Below are positions 9,798-18,858 of a stretch of 64,000 nt of DNA, piece after piece. The notes beneath the pieces are model-generated. The model saw nothing but the letters and a program-made list of their open reading frames with translations, had not been told where the DNA came from and made no database searches. The position numbers and the translations under genes were made by a program. How positions within the stretch are numbered: the stretch's first letter is position 1; each line of letters begins with the position of its first letter. Origin of the DNA: Porticoccaceae bacterium LTM1 (GTDB lineage Bacteria; Pseudomonadota; Gammaproteobacteria; Pseudomonadales; Porticoccaceae); NCBI GenBank assembly GCA_030252795.1, contig CP127080.1, positions 2,683,501 through 2,747,500 on the forward strand, in the 5' to 3' direction.

Positions 9798-11093
9798 TCA
9801 AACATCATTTCCCCAAATCACTTTAATGCTTCGACCATCTTTTACTTCGCTAAAAGGCCCTTCGTAACTGGCTTCACCATTTTCAACTTTAATTTCACTA
9901 CCATCATACGGATTTATCTCACCATGACTATTTAAGTCTTCCATAGAACTTGACTGCACTATCGCTCTAGCCAAAGATAATAGGCAATCAATGTCATGAA
10001 CCCGAGCAAAATAGGTGTAATAAGTATCGGCATCCGGGAAAGCATGAGCTGACAGGAATGGGTTATAGACTTTTTGCCAGAATGGCCAGCCTGATATAGA
10101 TTCAGTTTTTTTGAGAACCTTATTAAATTGCTCAGGGCTCATCTCCCCCTTTTCTATAAGCCTCTCCCACTCAGGAAACCTCTCATTTGCTGCCGAATTT
10201 GGTTTACTAAGCCATTTTTTTACAGAATAAATAAAACTTTCAGGAGCCCCATAAAGAGAATCTTCAAAATCACTAAATAGCAACCACCAATCCTCTGACT
10301 CATTCAAGCCCACAAAGAAAAGGAGTTCTCGTTTCAAGACCTCATCAAAACTTCTTTCCAACTGTGTTAGTGGATTGAGGACAGAAAGTAATTTATCTTT
10401 TTCATAACGGCTTATGTGTTCTTGCCTCATCAAGAACACAGAAAACTTAATCGACCTTTGAAGAACAACCACTCGAACCATCTTATCAATTAGAGTATCC
10501 ACTGCAGCCAACTGACGACGATTAGAGCCAAGGTCATCAATTACATTTTGAACAGCGCTGGAAACCTTCCCTGCTGATACCAAGTAAACTGCTTCCAGAA
10601 AAAACACATCCTGAGCCCTCAACAATTGGTATGCGCTTGGCATCTGTTCCAGATACGTGGGGTCAGTCAGTGTAGAAAAAGCAGGAAACTGATAAAGCTC
10701 TTTATATCGCTTCAAATATAAAGAATTGTCTCGAATAAGAGATAGAATGGAGTCTGGATTATCAAATAACCGTTGCAAGCAGTCAAAGTCATCCAGATCA
10801 CATGGAACTGTTATGCCTGATTCAGGAAATACTGACTTCTCATCTAACTGATCTTCCAGACCATTAAGAATACGATCAACTCTGGACATTCCAGCATTTA
10901 AAGGGCTTTCCTTTTCAGGGCATTCAAAGCCCATCAGGTAAAGGTAAGCATTTTTTTCATCAGGTGGGTGATTATTTTCCTCCACTAACCATTTTTGAAT
11001 TTCAGGGTTCAGTTTTTCATCAATGCTATACAGCCATACCAAAACCACCAAACAAACAACAAAAATTTCGATGCAACTTAAAAATCTTTTCAT
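9798..11093 (-). CDS. Membrane-anchored hypothetical protein, companion of the M50-like gene
   Basis: A 431-residue protein I do not recognise. One membrane helix at residues 5-22 (IEIFVVCLVVLVWLYS) is followed by about 400 mostly helical, charged residues, which should lie in the periplasm. No catalytic motif stands out. The ATG at 11093 has GGGAGAAGG just upstream; an earlier in-frame start at 11132 would overlap the end of paaY. It lies 45 bases before the M50-like gene on the same strand and shares its AT-rich composition, so the two probably act together, for example as protease and substrate or adaptor, but this is only context. Confidence 0.7.
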   Translation of the reverse strand: MKRFLSCIEIFVVCLVVLVWLYSIDEKLNPEIQKWLVEENNHPPDEKNAYLYLMGFECPEKESPLNAGMSRVDRILNGLEDQLDEKSVFPESGITVPCDLDDFDCLQRLFDNPDSILSLIRDNSLYLKRYKELYQFPAFSTLTDPTYLEQMPSAYQLLRAQDVFFLEAVYLVSAGKVSSAVQNVIDDLGSNRRQLAAVDTLIDKMVRVVVLQRSIKFSVFLMRQEHISRYEKDKLLSVLNPLTQLERSFDEVLKRELLFFVGLNESEDWWLLFSDFEDSLYGAPESFIYSVKKWLSKPNSAANERFPEWERLIEKGEMSPEQFNKVLKKTESISGWPFWQKVYNPFLSAHAFPDADTYYTYFARVHDIDCLLSLARAIVQSSSMEDLNSHGEINPYDGSEIKVENGEASYEGPFSEVKDGRSIKVIWGNDV

Positions 11094-11118
11094 CGCCTTC
11101 TCCCTGGCTACTTTTAGT

Positions 11119-11715
11119 TTACTTATTCTCAAACAACGGCTTCACATCCCCAGCCTCAATCCGTCGCCGATTCGGCTCCACCTCGGTAAGCGGCTCCACC
11201 TCTTTTAGCGTATTTTTACAGCGCACTGCCAATTGATGATATTCCGCTGTCCCCTGACTCTTCCACTTCAATTGATCATCGGTTACCTGCTTCACAACTT
11301 TAGCAGGACTGCCCACCACCAGGCTGCGTGGTTCACATTTAAACGCGGCTTTTACAAAAGAACTGGCAGCGACAATGGACTCTTCGCCGATCTCGGCGCC
11401 ATCCATCACCACGGCATTCATTCCAACCAAAGCATTGCGACCAATATGGCAACCGTGCAGTACTGCACCGTGGCCGATATGACCATCTACTTCCACCACT
11501 GTATCTTTGCCCGGGAATCCGTGTACAACACAGGTGTCCTGAATATTGGCCCCTTCTTTGATAACCAGCCGCCCAAAGTCTCCACGCAGACAGGCGCAGG
11601 GCCCGATGTAGCATCGCGGTCCGATAATTACATCACCGATAATTTCGGCCGAGGGATGAACATAAGCAGTTGGATCCACCACAGGGGTAATTCCATCAAT
11701 CGAATAAATAGGCAT
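11119..11715 (-). CDS. paaY: PaaY-type gamma carbonic anhydrase-like thioesterase
   Basis: A 198-residue left-handed beta-helix hexapeptide-repeat protein. PaaY in the phenylacetate pathway hydrolyses CoA thioesters formed when the ring-opening step fails. Repeats such as [19 protein letters not shown] and [20 protein letters not shown] are plain, and zinc-ligand histidines sit in VVHGFPG and [11 protein letters not shown]. The length and the [17 protein letters not shown] tail fit PaaY better than generic gamma-CA proteins. It lies 8.4 kb from paaCDE. It is 25 bases upstream of the unknown gene at 11093 and may be transcribed with it. Confidence 0.85.
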   Translation of the reverse strand: MPIYSIDGITPVVDPTAYVHPSAEIIGDVIIGPRCYIGPCACLRGDFGRLVIKEGANIQDTCVVHGFPGKDTVVEVDGHIGHGAVLHGCHIGRNALVGMNAVVMDGAEIGEESIVAASSFVKAAFKCEPRSLVVGSPAKVVKQVTDDQLKWKSQGTAEYHQLAVRCKNTLKEVEPLTEVEPNRRRIEAGDVKPLFENK

Positions 11716-11825
11716 ATAACAGGTACTCGTTTCGAGGTGCGATTTTTGTAAGGGTACTCAGGCTGGGTCGGTCAGACAACTCTGTTTAAAGCCGGAGCCC
11801 TGATATCTCCAGACAAGGCCAATTG

Positions 11826-11889
11826 TGCAGGCGGCAATCCGGGGCATGGGAGTAACAGCGACATGGATTCCCGCTTTCGCGGGAATGAC
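11826..11889. repeat. Decayed palindromic repeat (GCGGGAATCC family)
   Basis: The right arm TGGATTCCCGCTTTCGC through GGGAATGAC (11864-11889) is intact; a left arm resembling GCAGGCGGCAATCCGG (from 11828) is degraded. It lies in the 259-base gap between paaY and secB and gives rise to a spurious minus-strand frame containing VIPAKAGIH. Confidence 0.75.
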
Positions 11890-11930
11890 GAAGCATAGGC
11901 CATCGCTTGCATAAGTTTTTCCGCCCACAA

Positions 11931-11957
11931 AAAAGCCCGCTATAAGCGGGCTTTTTT
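11931..11957 (-). terminator. Rho-independent terminator of secB
   Basis: GCCCGCT and AGCGGGC form a 7-base stem with a 3-base loop, flanked by A and T runs. It lies 18 bases after the secB stop on the minus strand and could also act on the opposite strand. Confidence 0.88.
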
Positions 11958-11974
11958 GTATCACTTGTCAGCGA

Positions 11975-12526
11975 TTAGTGAGTAGCTTCACCAGCCGCTT
12001 CGGCTTGCTGCTGTTCCGCTTGGGCTTTGGCTTGAGCCATAGCTTGCATGAACAGGGCATCGAAGTTGATCGGTGGCAGCATCAGTGCCGGGAAAGAACC
12101 CTTGGTCACTACGTTGTCGATAACTTCACGTGCATACGGGAACAGCATGTTCGGGCACGCAGTGTTCAGTACTTGAGCCAGTTGAGCACCTTCCAGGCCT
12201 TTTACGGTAAACAGGCCAGCCTGTTGTACTTCTACCAGGTACAGTGGCAGCTCTTCATCCTTAACAGTGATGGTCAGCTTCAGGGTCACTTCATACAGAT
12301 CGTCTTCTACTTTATTGGTAGAAGTAGTCATGTCCTGGTTTACAGATGGCTTCCACTGCTTTTTGAAAGCTTCTACACCCTGTGGTGTTTCGAAAGAGAG
12401 ATCTTTCAGGTACATGCGCTGCATGGCGAATTGTACTTGCGGGCGCTCCTGTTGTTCGATCGCCTGAGCTTCGGTCGCTTCGGTGTTCTCTTCCTGGGTG
12501 TTTTCGTTTGTGATTTCGTCAGTCAT
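11975..12526 (-). CDS. secB: Protein-export chaperone SecB
   Basis: Cytoplasmic tetrameric chaperone that keeps preproteins unfolded and hands them to SecA. The 183-residue product has an acidic Gln/Glu-rich N terminus followed by the SecB core: QRMYLKDLSFETP, QAGLFTVKGLE, LNTACPNMLFPYAREVI and FPALMLPPINFDALF. The tail is rich in Ala and Gln. The ATG at 12526 has AAAGGCGAG upstream; the frame is open to 12571 but without such a site. It is last in yibN-grxC-secB, the order also seen in enterobacteria. Confidence 0.97.
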   Translation of the reverse strand: MTDEITNENTQEENTEATEAQAIEQQERPQVQFAMQRMYLKDLSFETPQGVEAFKKQWKPSVNQDMTTSTNKVEDDLYEVTLKLTITVKDEELPLYLVEVQQAGLFTVKGLEGAQLAQVLNTACPNMLFPYAREVIDNVVTKGSFPALMLPPINFDALFMQAMAQAKAQAEQQQAEAAGEATH

Positions 12527-12605
12527 TGGACTCGCCTTTATATCTTGGATTGTGAAAGGGCTCAGGCCCATTTTATATTGGTTGTGGAGTCTATATGGAG
12601 ACTAC

Positions 12606-12872
12606 TCAGGCCAATTCAAGGCCTTCTAGCAAATTATTTAATTGCCCACTCATCTCGAGCCTGCGAAGGTCATCAAATCCGCCCACATGAGTGTCACCCA
12701 CCCAGATTTGGGGGACGGTACGCTGGCCACTGCGCTGCATCACCTCGGCGCGCAGCTGGGGATTTCCATCAACCGGAATATCTTGATAATGCACCCCTTT
12801 TTGCTCCAGCAGTCGCTTGGCAGCAATGCAGTAAGGGCAAAAACGAGTGCCGTACACTGTAACTTTTTGCAT
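12606..12872 (-). CDS. grxC: Glutaredoxin 3
   Basis: An 88-residue dithiol glutaredoxin that reduces disulfides and mixed glutathione disulfides with glutathione. The active site CPYC is at residues 12-15, the cis-proline loop is RTVPQIWVG, and GGFDDL supplies the glutathione-binding glycine pair. The ATG overlaps the yibN stop codon by one base (TGATG), so translation is coupled. secB follows 79 bases downstream. Confidence 0.95.
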   Translation of the reverse strand: MQKVTVYGTRFCPYCIAAKRLLEQKGVHYQDIPVDGNPQLRAEVMQRSGQRTVPQIWVGDTHVGGFDDLRRLEMSGQLNNLLEGLELA

Positions 12873-13288
12873 CAGGCTTTACCGGCTACCAGCGGCAGGT
12901 TCTGGTTTTGCCACTCAACCATGCCACCGCGAATCCGGCGCACATCAAAGCCCTCTTTGCGCAACTGTTTGCCCACGTTACCGGCGTGTTGCCCCAATTT
13001 ATCGACAACAATCAGGGTTTTGTTGCGGTATTTTTCCAACTCAGCTTTACGATCCGCCAGCTTGTTGTGAGGAATGTGGAGAGCCCCGGTAACATGTCCG
13101 GCCTCGTACTCTTTGCGTTCGCGAACATCCACCAACACGGCGTCGTCACGGTTGAGCAGTTGTACCACTTCACTTGTGGAGAGCAGCTTGCCGCCCTTGT
13201 TGCCCTCGGTGATAGCCAACAGGTAAACCAATACCAATCCGGCACTCACCAGTACCCACTGTTCACTGACAAATACAAAAAAATCCAC
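12872..13288 (-). CDS. yibN: Membrane-anchored rhodanese-like protein YibN
   Basis: A 138-residue protein with one N-terminal membrane helix (about residues 10-27) and a cytoplasmic rhodanese fold: AVLVDVRERKEYEAGHVTGA and RIRGGMVEWQNQNLPLV are clear. The position of the catalytic cysteine reads LIVVDKLGQHAG, so the cysteine is absent, as I recall for Escherichia coli YibN. Sulfur transfer activity is therefore unlikely. It is the first gene of yibN-grxC-secB and is divergent from gpmI, as in enterobacteria. Confidence 0.9.
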   Translation of the reverse strand: MDFFVFVSEQWVLVSAGLVLVYLLAITEGNKGGKLLSTSEVVQLLNRDDAVLVDVRERKEYEAGHVTGALHIPHNKLADRKAELEKYRNKTLIVVDKLGQHAGNVGKQLRKEGFDVRRIRGGMVEWQNQNLPLVAGKA

Positions 13289-13474
13289 GCTAGCTTTCCC
13301 GTCGGTTGATTCAAAAGGCGGCAGTATACCTGAAAACCTTTCCAGCTGGAGGGCCCCACCTCCAGAGCGACCGCGACGATGAAGATATTCACCAATGCCT
13401 CCTCAACCGTGGAGTTAACGGCCTTAAAACGGTAACATTCGCAGCTGATTTTGATTGCTAAAGATGCGGTAACC

Positions 13475-15010
13475 ATGACGACCCAAAAGAAACCCCTGGT
13501 ACTCCTGATTCTCGATGGCTGGGGGCACAGCGATGCCACCGAGCACAACGCTATTTACCACGCCAATACACCGGTATGGGACAAGCTGTGGGCAGAAGCG
13601 CCACACACCCTGATCCAGACATCCGGCATGGCAGTTGGCCTGCCAGAGGGCCAGATGGGTAACAGCGAGGTTGGTCACATGACCCTCGGTGCCGGTCGCG
13701 TGGTGTACCAAAACTTCACCCGCATCAATAAAGCCATTGCCGATGGTGACTTCTTTACCAACCCGGCCTATGTAAAAGCGGTGGATGCCTCAGTGGCTGC
13801 CGGTAAAGCCGTGCACGTTCTTGGCCTGTTGTCACCAGGCGGTGTACACAGTCACGAAGATCACATCCTAGCCGCTTGCGAACTGGCCGCCAAACGCGGC
13901 GCCCAACAGGTTTACGTGCACGCCTTTCTCGATGGCCGCGACTGCCCACCACGCAGTGCACAGCCGTCACTGGAGAAAGCCGACGCCAAACTGGCCGAAC
14001 TGGGTGTTGGCCGAATCGCCACTATCTGTGGCCGTTACTTCGCCATGGATCGCGATTCACGCTGGGACCGAGTGCAAAGCGCATACGACCTTATGACTCT
14101 TGGCAAAGCTGAATTTTCCGCCGGCAGCGCCGTGGAAGGGTTACTGGCGGCGTACGAACGCGGTGAAAACGACGAGTTTGTGAAAGCGACGTCTATAAAC
14201 GGTGCCGCTCCGATTGCCGATGGCGACGCGGTTCTGTTTATGAACTTCCGCCCGGATCGCGCCCGCCAGATCACCCGCGCATTTGTAGAGGCCGATTTCG
14301 ACGGCTTTGAGCGCAAAGCCAAGCCTGCGCTTGCTGACTTTGTAATGACCACTGAATACGCTTCGGACATTCACACAAGCTGCGCCTTCCCGCCAGAAGC
14401 CCTGGTCAACTCTATGGGCGAATACCTGGCCAGCCAGCACAAGACTCAGCTGCGAATCGCCGAGACTGAAAAATACGCTCACGTAACCTTCTTCTACTCA
14501 GGTGGTCGTGAAGAGCTCTATCAGGGTGAGGAGCGTATTCTGGTTCCTTCACCCAAGGTTGCCACTTACGACCTGCAACCGGAAATGAGCGCTGGCGAAG
14601 TCACCGAGAAGTTGGTGGATGCCATTACCAGCGGCAAGTACGACACCCTGATTTGCAACTACGCAAACGGCGATATGGTAGGCCACACAGGGGTATTTGA
14701 TGCCGCTGTTAAAGCCGCTGAATATGTCGATCAATGCCTGGGGGAAATTGTTGAAGCGGTAAAAAGTGCTGGAGGCGACTGCCTGATCACTGCCGATCAC
14801 GGCAATCTGGAAGAGATGTTCGACGCCAGCTCCGGTCAGATCAGCACTCAGCACAGCACCCTGCCCGTTCCACTGGTTTACGTTGGCGACCGCAAACTCA
14901 GCCTGGCCGATGACGGCTCACTGGCTGATGTTGCCCCCACCATGCTTGCCCTTATGGGTCTGCAGCAACCGGCAGAAATGACCGGTCGTTCGCTGGTAAA
15001 TCCGGAATAA
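13475..15010 (+). CDS. gpmI: 2,3-bisphosphoglycerate-independent phosphoglycerate mutase
   Basis: Interconverts 3- and 2-phosphoglycerate in glycolysis with two manganese ions and a phosphoserine intermediate. The 511-residue enzyme has [10 protein letters not shown] with the first metal Asp, the catalytic serine in [64 protein letters not shown] and [11 protein letters not shown]. The ATG at 13475 fits the family N terminus; a TTG at 13451 is open in frame. envC follows 8 bases downstream. Confidence 0.97.
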   Translation: MTTQKKPLVLLILDGWGHSDATEHNAIYHANTPVWDKLWAEAPHTLIQTSGMAVGLPEGQMGNSEVGHMTLGAGRVVYQNFTRINKAIADGDFFTNPAYVKAVDASVAAGKAVHVLGLLSPGGVHSHEDHILAACELAAKRGAQQVYVHAFLDGRDCPPRSAQPSLEKADAKLAELGVGRIATICGRYFAMDRDSRWDRVQSAYDLMTLGKAEFSAGSAVEGLLAAYERGENDEFVKATSINGAAPIADGDAVLFMNFRPDRARQITRAFVEADFDGFERKAKPALADFVMTTEYASDIHTSCAFPPEALVNSMGEYLASQHKTQLRIAETEKYAHVTFFYSGGREELYQGEERILVPSPKVATYDLQPEMSAGEVTEKLVDAITSGKYDTLICNYANGDMVGHTGVFDAAVKAAEYVDQCLGEIVEAVKSAGGDCLITADHGNLEEMFDASSGQISTQHSTLPVPLVYVGDRKLSLADDGSLADVAPTMLALMGLQQPAEMTGRSLVNPE

Positions 15011-15018
15011 TTCTATCC

Positions 15019-16203
15019 ATGCAGGCAAAGCCGACCAAAGTTAAACGGCAGCTCCTTAGAGGGCTGCCTCTGGTTGGCTTGGCAATTTTCTTGCTTCACG
15101 CCGTTTCATTCAGCGTTTGGGCAGACAGCGATGGTGCCGAAGAGGAGCGTAAACTCAAGGCCCTGAAAGCCCGCATCGAAAGCCTGCAAAAAGAGATTCA
15201 GTCCCGTACTGCCGATCGAGACAAAGAGAGCCAGGCACTTCGCAACACCGAGGTGGCGGCCGGCAAGCTGCGTAAGCAAATTCACGGCTCCGAACAAAAA
15301 CTCAGCGCACTTCGAAAAGAGCTGGCCGACCTGCAAAAACAACGCACCGAACTGCAAGCTGCCAAGCACGAACAGGAAGGCCGGATCGGCCAGCACCTCA
15401 ATGCCGCCTATCGACTCGGTCGCGAAGAGCAGATCAAGCTGTTGCTCAATGCGGAAGATCCGGCACGCTTCAATCGTTTATTGAAGTACCACGATTACTT
15501 TGTGCAAGCACGGGCCGACAAAATCAAAACCTTTTTGTCTACCATTGAAACTCTCTCCGAAGTGGAGAAGTCCATCGCGGCAAAAGAACAGCAGCAATTA
15601 GCCGAGCGCGACTCCCTAACGGAAAAGCAGGCGCAGCTTAATCAACAGATAAAAGAACGCCAGAAGATAGTCGCCAGCCTCAACAGCGCGATTACCAGCG
15701 ACCAAAAAAACCTGTCCAAATTGCACAGTGAACGCAAAGCGCTGGAAGAGGTTTTGCGCGAGCTTGAAAAGGCGATTACCGACCTCGCTATGCCCCAAAA
15801 CAATCAGCCTTTTGCCAAGCGCCAGGGCAAAATGAGTTGGCCGGTTAAGGGTCGGGTTACCAAGCGATTCGGCAACTCAAGGACCGCAGATATTCGCTGG
15901 AATGGCTGGTTGATGAGTGCCCGTGAAGGCACTTCAGTTCACGCCGTGCACCACGGTCGAGTGGTATTTTCTGATTACTTACGCGGCCACGGTTTGCTAC
16001 TGATTATTGATCATGGCGATGGCTACATGAGCCTCTACGCTCACAATCAGGTACTTCTTAAAGATACTGGTGACTGGGTTCAGTCTGGAGAGCTGATCAG
16101 TCGAGTGGGCGATTCCGGAGGGCTTGGCGAAACGGCGCTTTATTTTGAAATTCGCAAAGATGGCAAACCCCGCAATCCGGCGAAATGGCTATCCAGTAAA
16201 TAG
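15019..16203 (+). CDS. envC: Murein hydrolase activator EnvC
   Basis: A 394-residue periplasmic protein with a signal peptide (GLAIFLLHAVSFSVWA), a long coiled coil (about residues 45-250) and a C-terminal LytM/M23 domain. EnvC is recruited by FtsEX and activates amidases at the division septum. The LytM domain is degenerate as expected for an activator: the zinc-binding HxH is replaced by LYFEIRKDG, and the first His/Asp motif by WNGWLMSAREG, although LYAHN remains. It sits between gpmI and ctpA, a conserved gammaproteobacterial arrangement. Confidence 0.93.
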   Translation: MQAKPTKVKRQLLRGLPLVGLAIFLLHAVSFSVWADSDGAEEERKLKALKARIESLQKEIQSRTADRDKESQALRNTEVAAGKLRKQIHGSEQKLSALRKELADLQKQRTELQAAKHEQEGRIGQHLNAAYRLGREEQIKLLLNAEDPARFNRLLKYHDYFVQARADKIKTFLSTIETLSEVEKSIAAKEQQQLAERDSLTEKQAQLNQQIKERQKIVASLNSAITSDQKNLSKLHSERKALEEVLRELEKAITDLAMPQNNQPFAKRQGKMSWPVKGRVTKRFGNSRTADIRWNGWLMSAREGTSVHAVHHGRVVFSDYLRGHGLLLIIDHGDGYMSLYAHNQVLLKDTGDWVQSGELISRVGDSGGLGETALYFEIRKDGKPRNPAKWLSSK

Positions 16204-16324
16204 CCCTTCCCCCTCCACACGGACAAACGGCGTTAGCTCCTGCACTGCCGGTACGGAAACTCTTTCCATTTTCCAGGTTCCAACCCTACACTGACTATAG
16301 AACCGTTGAATGCAGGAATACCCG

Positions 16325-17650
16325 ATGTCCATCCGCAAGCCGTGCTGGCTGTCCGCTCTACCCATAGCACTGTTACTGAATGCCTCCGTACTGCAGGCCA
16401 ATGAGCCCGCTCCAGAGGTTCCCGACAATGCCCGCCTGCCACTGGAAGAGTTGAGACTCTTTACCCAGGTATTCGAACAGATTCGTCAAACCTATGTCGA
16501 ACCGATTGACGATAAAACTCTGCTGGAACACGCCATAGCAGGACTGCTTACCGGCCTCGACCCACACTCTGTATATCTGGATGAACAAGCGTTTGCGAAT
16601 CTGCAGGAAAACACAAATGGGGAGTTCAGCGGCATCGGCATTGAAGTGGACATGGAAGATGACCAGGTACTGGTTATTGCCCCAATCGACAACTCGCCAG
16701 CCAAAAAGGCGGGCATTAAGGCTGGTGACCGCATCATTAAAATTGATGAGCACCTGGTAAAAGGCATGACCCAGGCTCAGGCCATAGAACGCATGAGGGG
16801 ACCGATTGGCAGCATGGTATCGCTAACCATACTGCGCAGTGGGGAAACAGCCCCTTTGGAAATCAAACTGGCGCGAGGCACCATAAAAACCAATAGTGTT
16901 TCCAGTCGTGTATTGGAGCCGGGCTACGGATATATAAGAATTTCCCAGTTCCAGCTGGATACTGGCACCCAGTTCCGGAACAACCTGATTTCATTGATGC
17001 ACACGGAGAAACCTCTGAAAGGTTTGCTGCTTGATCTACGCAACAATCCCGGTGGCTTGTTACCAGCCGCAATTGATGTGGCCGACACTCTATTGGATGG
17101 CGGCATAGTTACCTACACCAAAGGACGCCTCTCCAGTTCTAACCACGAATACGCAGCCAGCCCTGGAGATATCACCAGTAATATTCCAATCGTTGTAATC
17201 ATTAACGGCGGCTCTGCTTCGGCATCCGAAATCGTTGCAGGCGCTCTTCAGGATCACCAAAGAGCTGTAATCCTTGGCACCCAGAGCTTCGGTAAAGGCT
17301 CGGTACAAACAGTCATGCCAATCAGTGAAACCCAGGCAATCAAATTGACCACTGCCCGTTACTTCACACCTGCCGGAAGGTCTATACAGGCGCAAGGCAT
17401 CAAACCGGACATTCTGGTTGAACGCGCCCAGATAACTGCTGTTGAACCCAGTTTCGGCATTCGCGAGGAAAATTTAATAGGCCATCTGGAGAATGGAGAC
17501 CCCTCTTCAGCCAATACACCATCAAAACTGGACTTCAGCGCCGATAACCAGTTGTTTGAAGGCCTGAATGTTCTAAAAGGTGCTCATATTCTCAGTCGAA
17601 AAGAGACAAAGGCCGACCAAATTGGTGATCTGGGTCACAAAATTAACTGA
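16325..17650 (+). CDS. ctpA: Carboxy-terminal processing protease (S41)
   Basis: A 441-residue periplasmic serine protease. A signal peptide (SALPIALLLNASVLQA) is followed by a helical N-terminal region with TGLDPHSVYLDEQAF, a PDZ domain (GIGIEVDMEDDQVLVIAPI) and the S41 catalytic domain with LLLDLRNNPGGLL, the nucleophile serine in INGGSASASEIVAGALQDH and the lysine base in SFGKGSVQTVMP. CtpA enzymes trim and degrade periplasmic cell wall enzymes. The ATG at 16325 starts directly at the signal peptide; an earlier start 15 bases upstream is possible. The gene is 121 bases after envC. Confidence 0.95.
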   Translation: MSIRKPCWLSALPIALLLNASVLQANEPAPEVPDNARLPLEELRLFTQVFEQIRQTYVEPIDDKTLLEHAIAGLLTGLDPHSVYLDEQAFANLQENTNGEFSGIGIEVDMEDDQVLVIAPIDNSPAKKAGIKAGDRIIKIDEHLVKGMTQAQAIERMRGPIGSMVSLTILRSGETAPLEIKLARGTIKTNSVSSRVLEPGYGYIRISQFQLDTGTQFRNNLISLMHTEKPLKGLLLDLRNNPGGLLPAAIDVADTLLDGGIVTYTKGRLSSSNHEYAASPGDITSNIPIVVIINGGSASASEIVAGALQDHQRAVILGTQSFGKGSVQTVMPISETQAIKLTTARYFTPAGRSIQAQGIKPDILVERAQITAVEPSFGIREENLIGHLENGDPSSANTPSKLDFSADNQLFEGLNVLKGAHILSRKETKADQIGDLGHKIN

Positions 17651-17747
17651 CACAAAAATAAAATTAAGCCACATTACCTGCGGGGTTATACAGGGAATGT
17701 GACTCGGGGAGTACAAAAAAACACAACAACAACTCTTGGAGAACATT

Positions 17748-17984
17748 GTGAAGTCAGACCTAAGAGCGGGTGAATTTAATCCACCCAAATCAATTCGCAG
17801 TGACAGGTTTTTCAACCTGAACAACTACTGGTTTTTTGCCACCAGAGAAGGAGCGTCGGTAGGTCCTTACGACTCAAAAGAGCAAGCAGTACAGGGTGTG
17901 GCTGACTACATCGAGTTTGTCGGCAGCGCAGACCCTATTTCAATGGATTTTTTCAGGGCTCGGGATAAAGCGTTAGCTTCCTGA
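17748..17984 (+). CDS. DUF6316 family small protein
   Basis: A 78-residue cytoplasmic protein of unknown function. The pattern RSDRFFNLNNYWFFATREG then VGPYDSKEQA and YIEFVG matches the DUF6316 family of marine gammaproteobacteria. The GTG at 17748 has a TTGGAGAA ribosome site; a TTG at 17736 is part of that site. Immediately followed by a hairpin and the convergent hisF. Confidence 0.8.
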   Translation: MKSDLRAGEFNPPKSIRSDRFFNLNNYWFFATREGASVGPYDSKEQAVQGVADYIEFVGSADPISMDFFRARDKALAS

Positions 17985-17994
17985 TCCTGAATCA

Positions 17995-18016
17995 ACAAGC
18001 TCCATCAGGAGCTTGT
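17995..18016. terminator. Hairpin between DUF6316 gene and hisF
   Basis: ACAAGCTCC and GGAGCTTGT make a 9-base stem with loop ATCA in the 33-base gap between two convergent genes. No long T run follows, so it may be a weak bidirectional terminator. Confidence 0.7.
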
Positions 18017-18017
18017 G

Positions 18018-18806
18018 TTACTGCGACAAAAGCGCTTGGCGAACCTCGACACCGTGGTTCGCCAAGTGTGTTTTGGCTTCTTGAATGCTGTACTCACCGA
18101 AGTGAAAGATGCTTGCGGCAAGCACTGCATCGGCACCGCCTTCCTGAATACCATCAACCAGGTGCTGCAGGTTACCCACTCCACCTGAAGCAATAACCGG
18201 AACTGCCACCGCATCAGAAACCGCCTTGGTAAGTTTCAAATCAAAACCATTTTTGGTGCCATCGCGATCCATACTGGTCAACAAGATCTCACCTGCGCCA
18301 TAACTTACCATTTGCTTCGCCCATTCAACCGCATTGATCCCGGTAGGCTGGCGGCCACCATGTGTGAAGATCTCCCAACGCATTGGCTCACCTTCCGCGG
18401 AAACCTGCTTGGCATCAATGGCTACCACAATGCACTGGGCACCAAAACGATCAGCGGCCCGACGAACAAATTCCGGATCTTTCACTGCCGCTGAATTGAT
18501 GGCAACTTTATCAGCGCCAGCATTAAGCAGTGCACGAATATCATCGAGCGTTCTTACTCCACCGCCTACAGTCAATGGAATAAATACCTCACTGGCCATA
18601 CGCTCAACGGTTTGCAGAGTGGTTGCCCGCCCTTCGTGAGTAGCACTGATATCGAGAAAAGTAATTTCGTCAGCACCGGCTTCGTTGTAGCGCTTGGCCA
18701 CTTCTACCGGGTCACCGGCGTCACGAATATCGACAAATTGAACCCCTTTGACAACACGGCCGTTATCAACATCGAGGCAGGGAATAATACGTTTGGCGAG
18801 GGACAT
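18018..18806 (-). CDS. hisF: Imidazole glycerol phosphate synthase subunit HisF
   Basis: Cyclase subunit that uses ammonia from HisH to make imidazole glycerol phosphate and AICAR, joining histidine and purine synthesis. The 262-residue TIM barrel keeps the catalytic aspartates in [13 protein letters not shown] and VVAIDAK, and the phosphate loops [13 protein letters not shown] and [12 protein letters not shown]. No other his gene is in the window: it stands alone at the end of the ribA-side chain, 52 bases after the ribA stop, so it may be read through from ribA or have its own promoter. Confidence 0.97.
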   Translation of the reverse strand: MSLAKRIIPCLDVDNGRVVKGVQFVDIRDAGDPVEVAKRYNEAGADEITFLDISATHEGRATTLQTVERMASEVFIPLTVGGGVRTLDDIRALLNAGADKVAINSAAVKDPEFVRRAADRFGAQCIVVAIDAKQVSAEGEPMRWEIFTHGGRQPTGINAVEWAKQMVSYGAGEILLTSMDRDGTKNGFDLKLTKAVSDAVAVPVIASGGVGNLQHLVDGIQEGGADAVLAASIFHFGEYSIQEAKTHLANHGVEVRQALLSQ

Positions 18807-18858
18807 GGCAGTTACTCAATATCAGGCTGAATTAAAAGCGTGGTCGGGCCTGGGCCCC

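Noticed and set aside
11758-11964. Minus-strand frame of 68 codons between paaY and secB
   Set aside because: It contains VIPAKAGIH, the translation of the GCGGGAATCC repeat, and no ribosome site or family match.
11978-12862. Plus-strand 294-codon frame opposite secB and grxC
   Set aside because: Antisense shadow; both minus-strand genes are certain and the frame resembles no protein.
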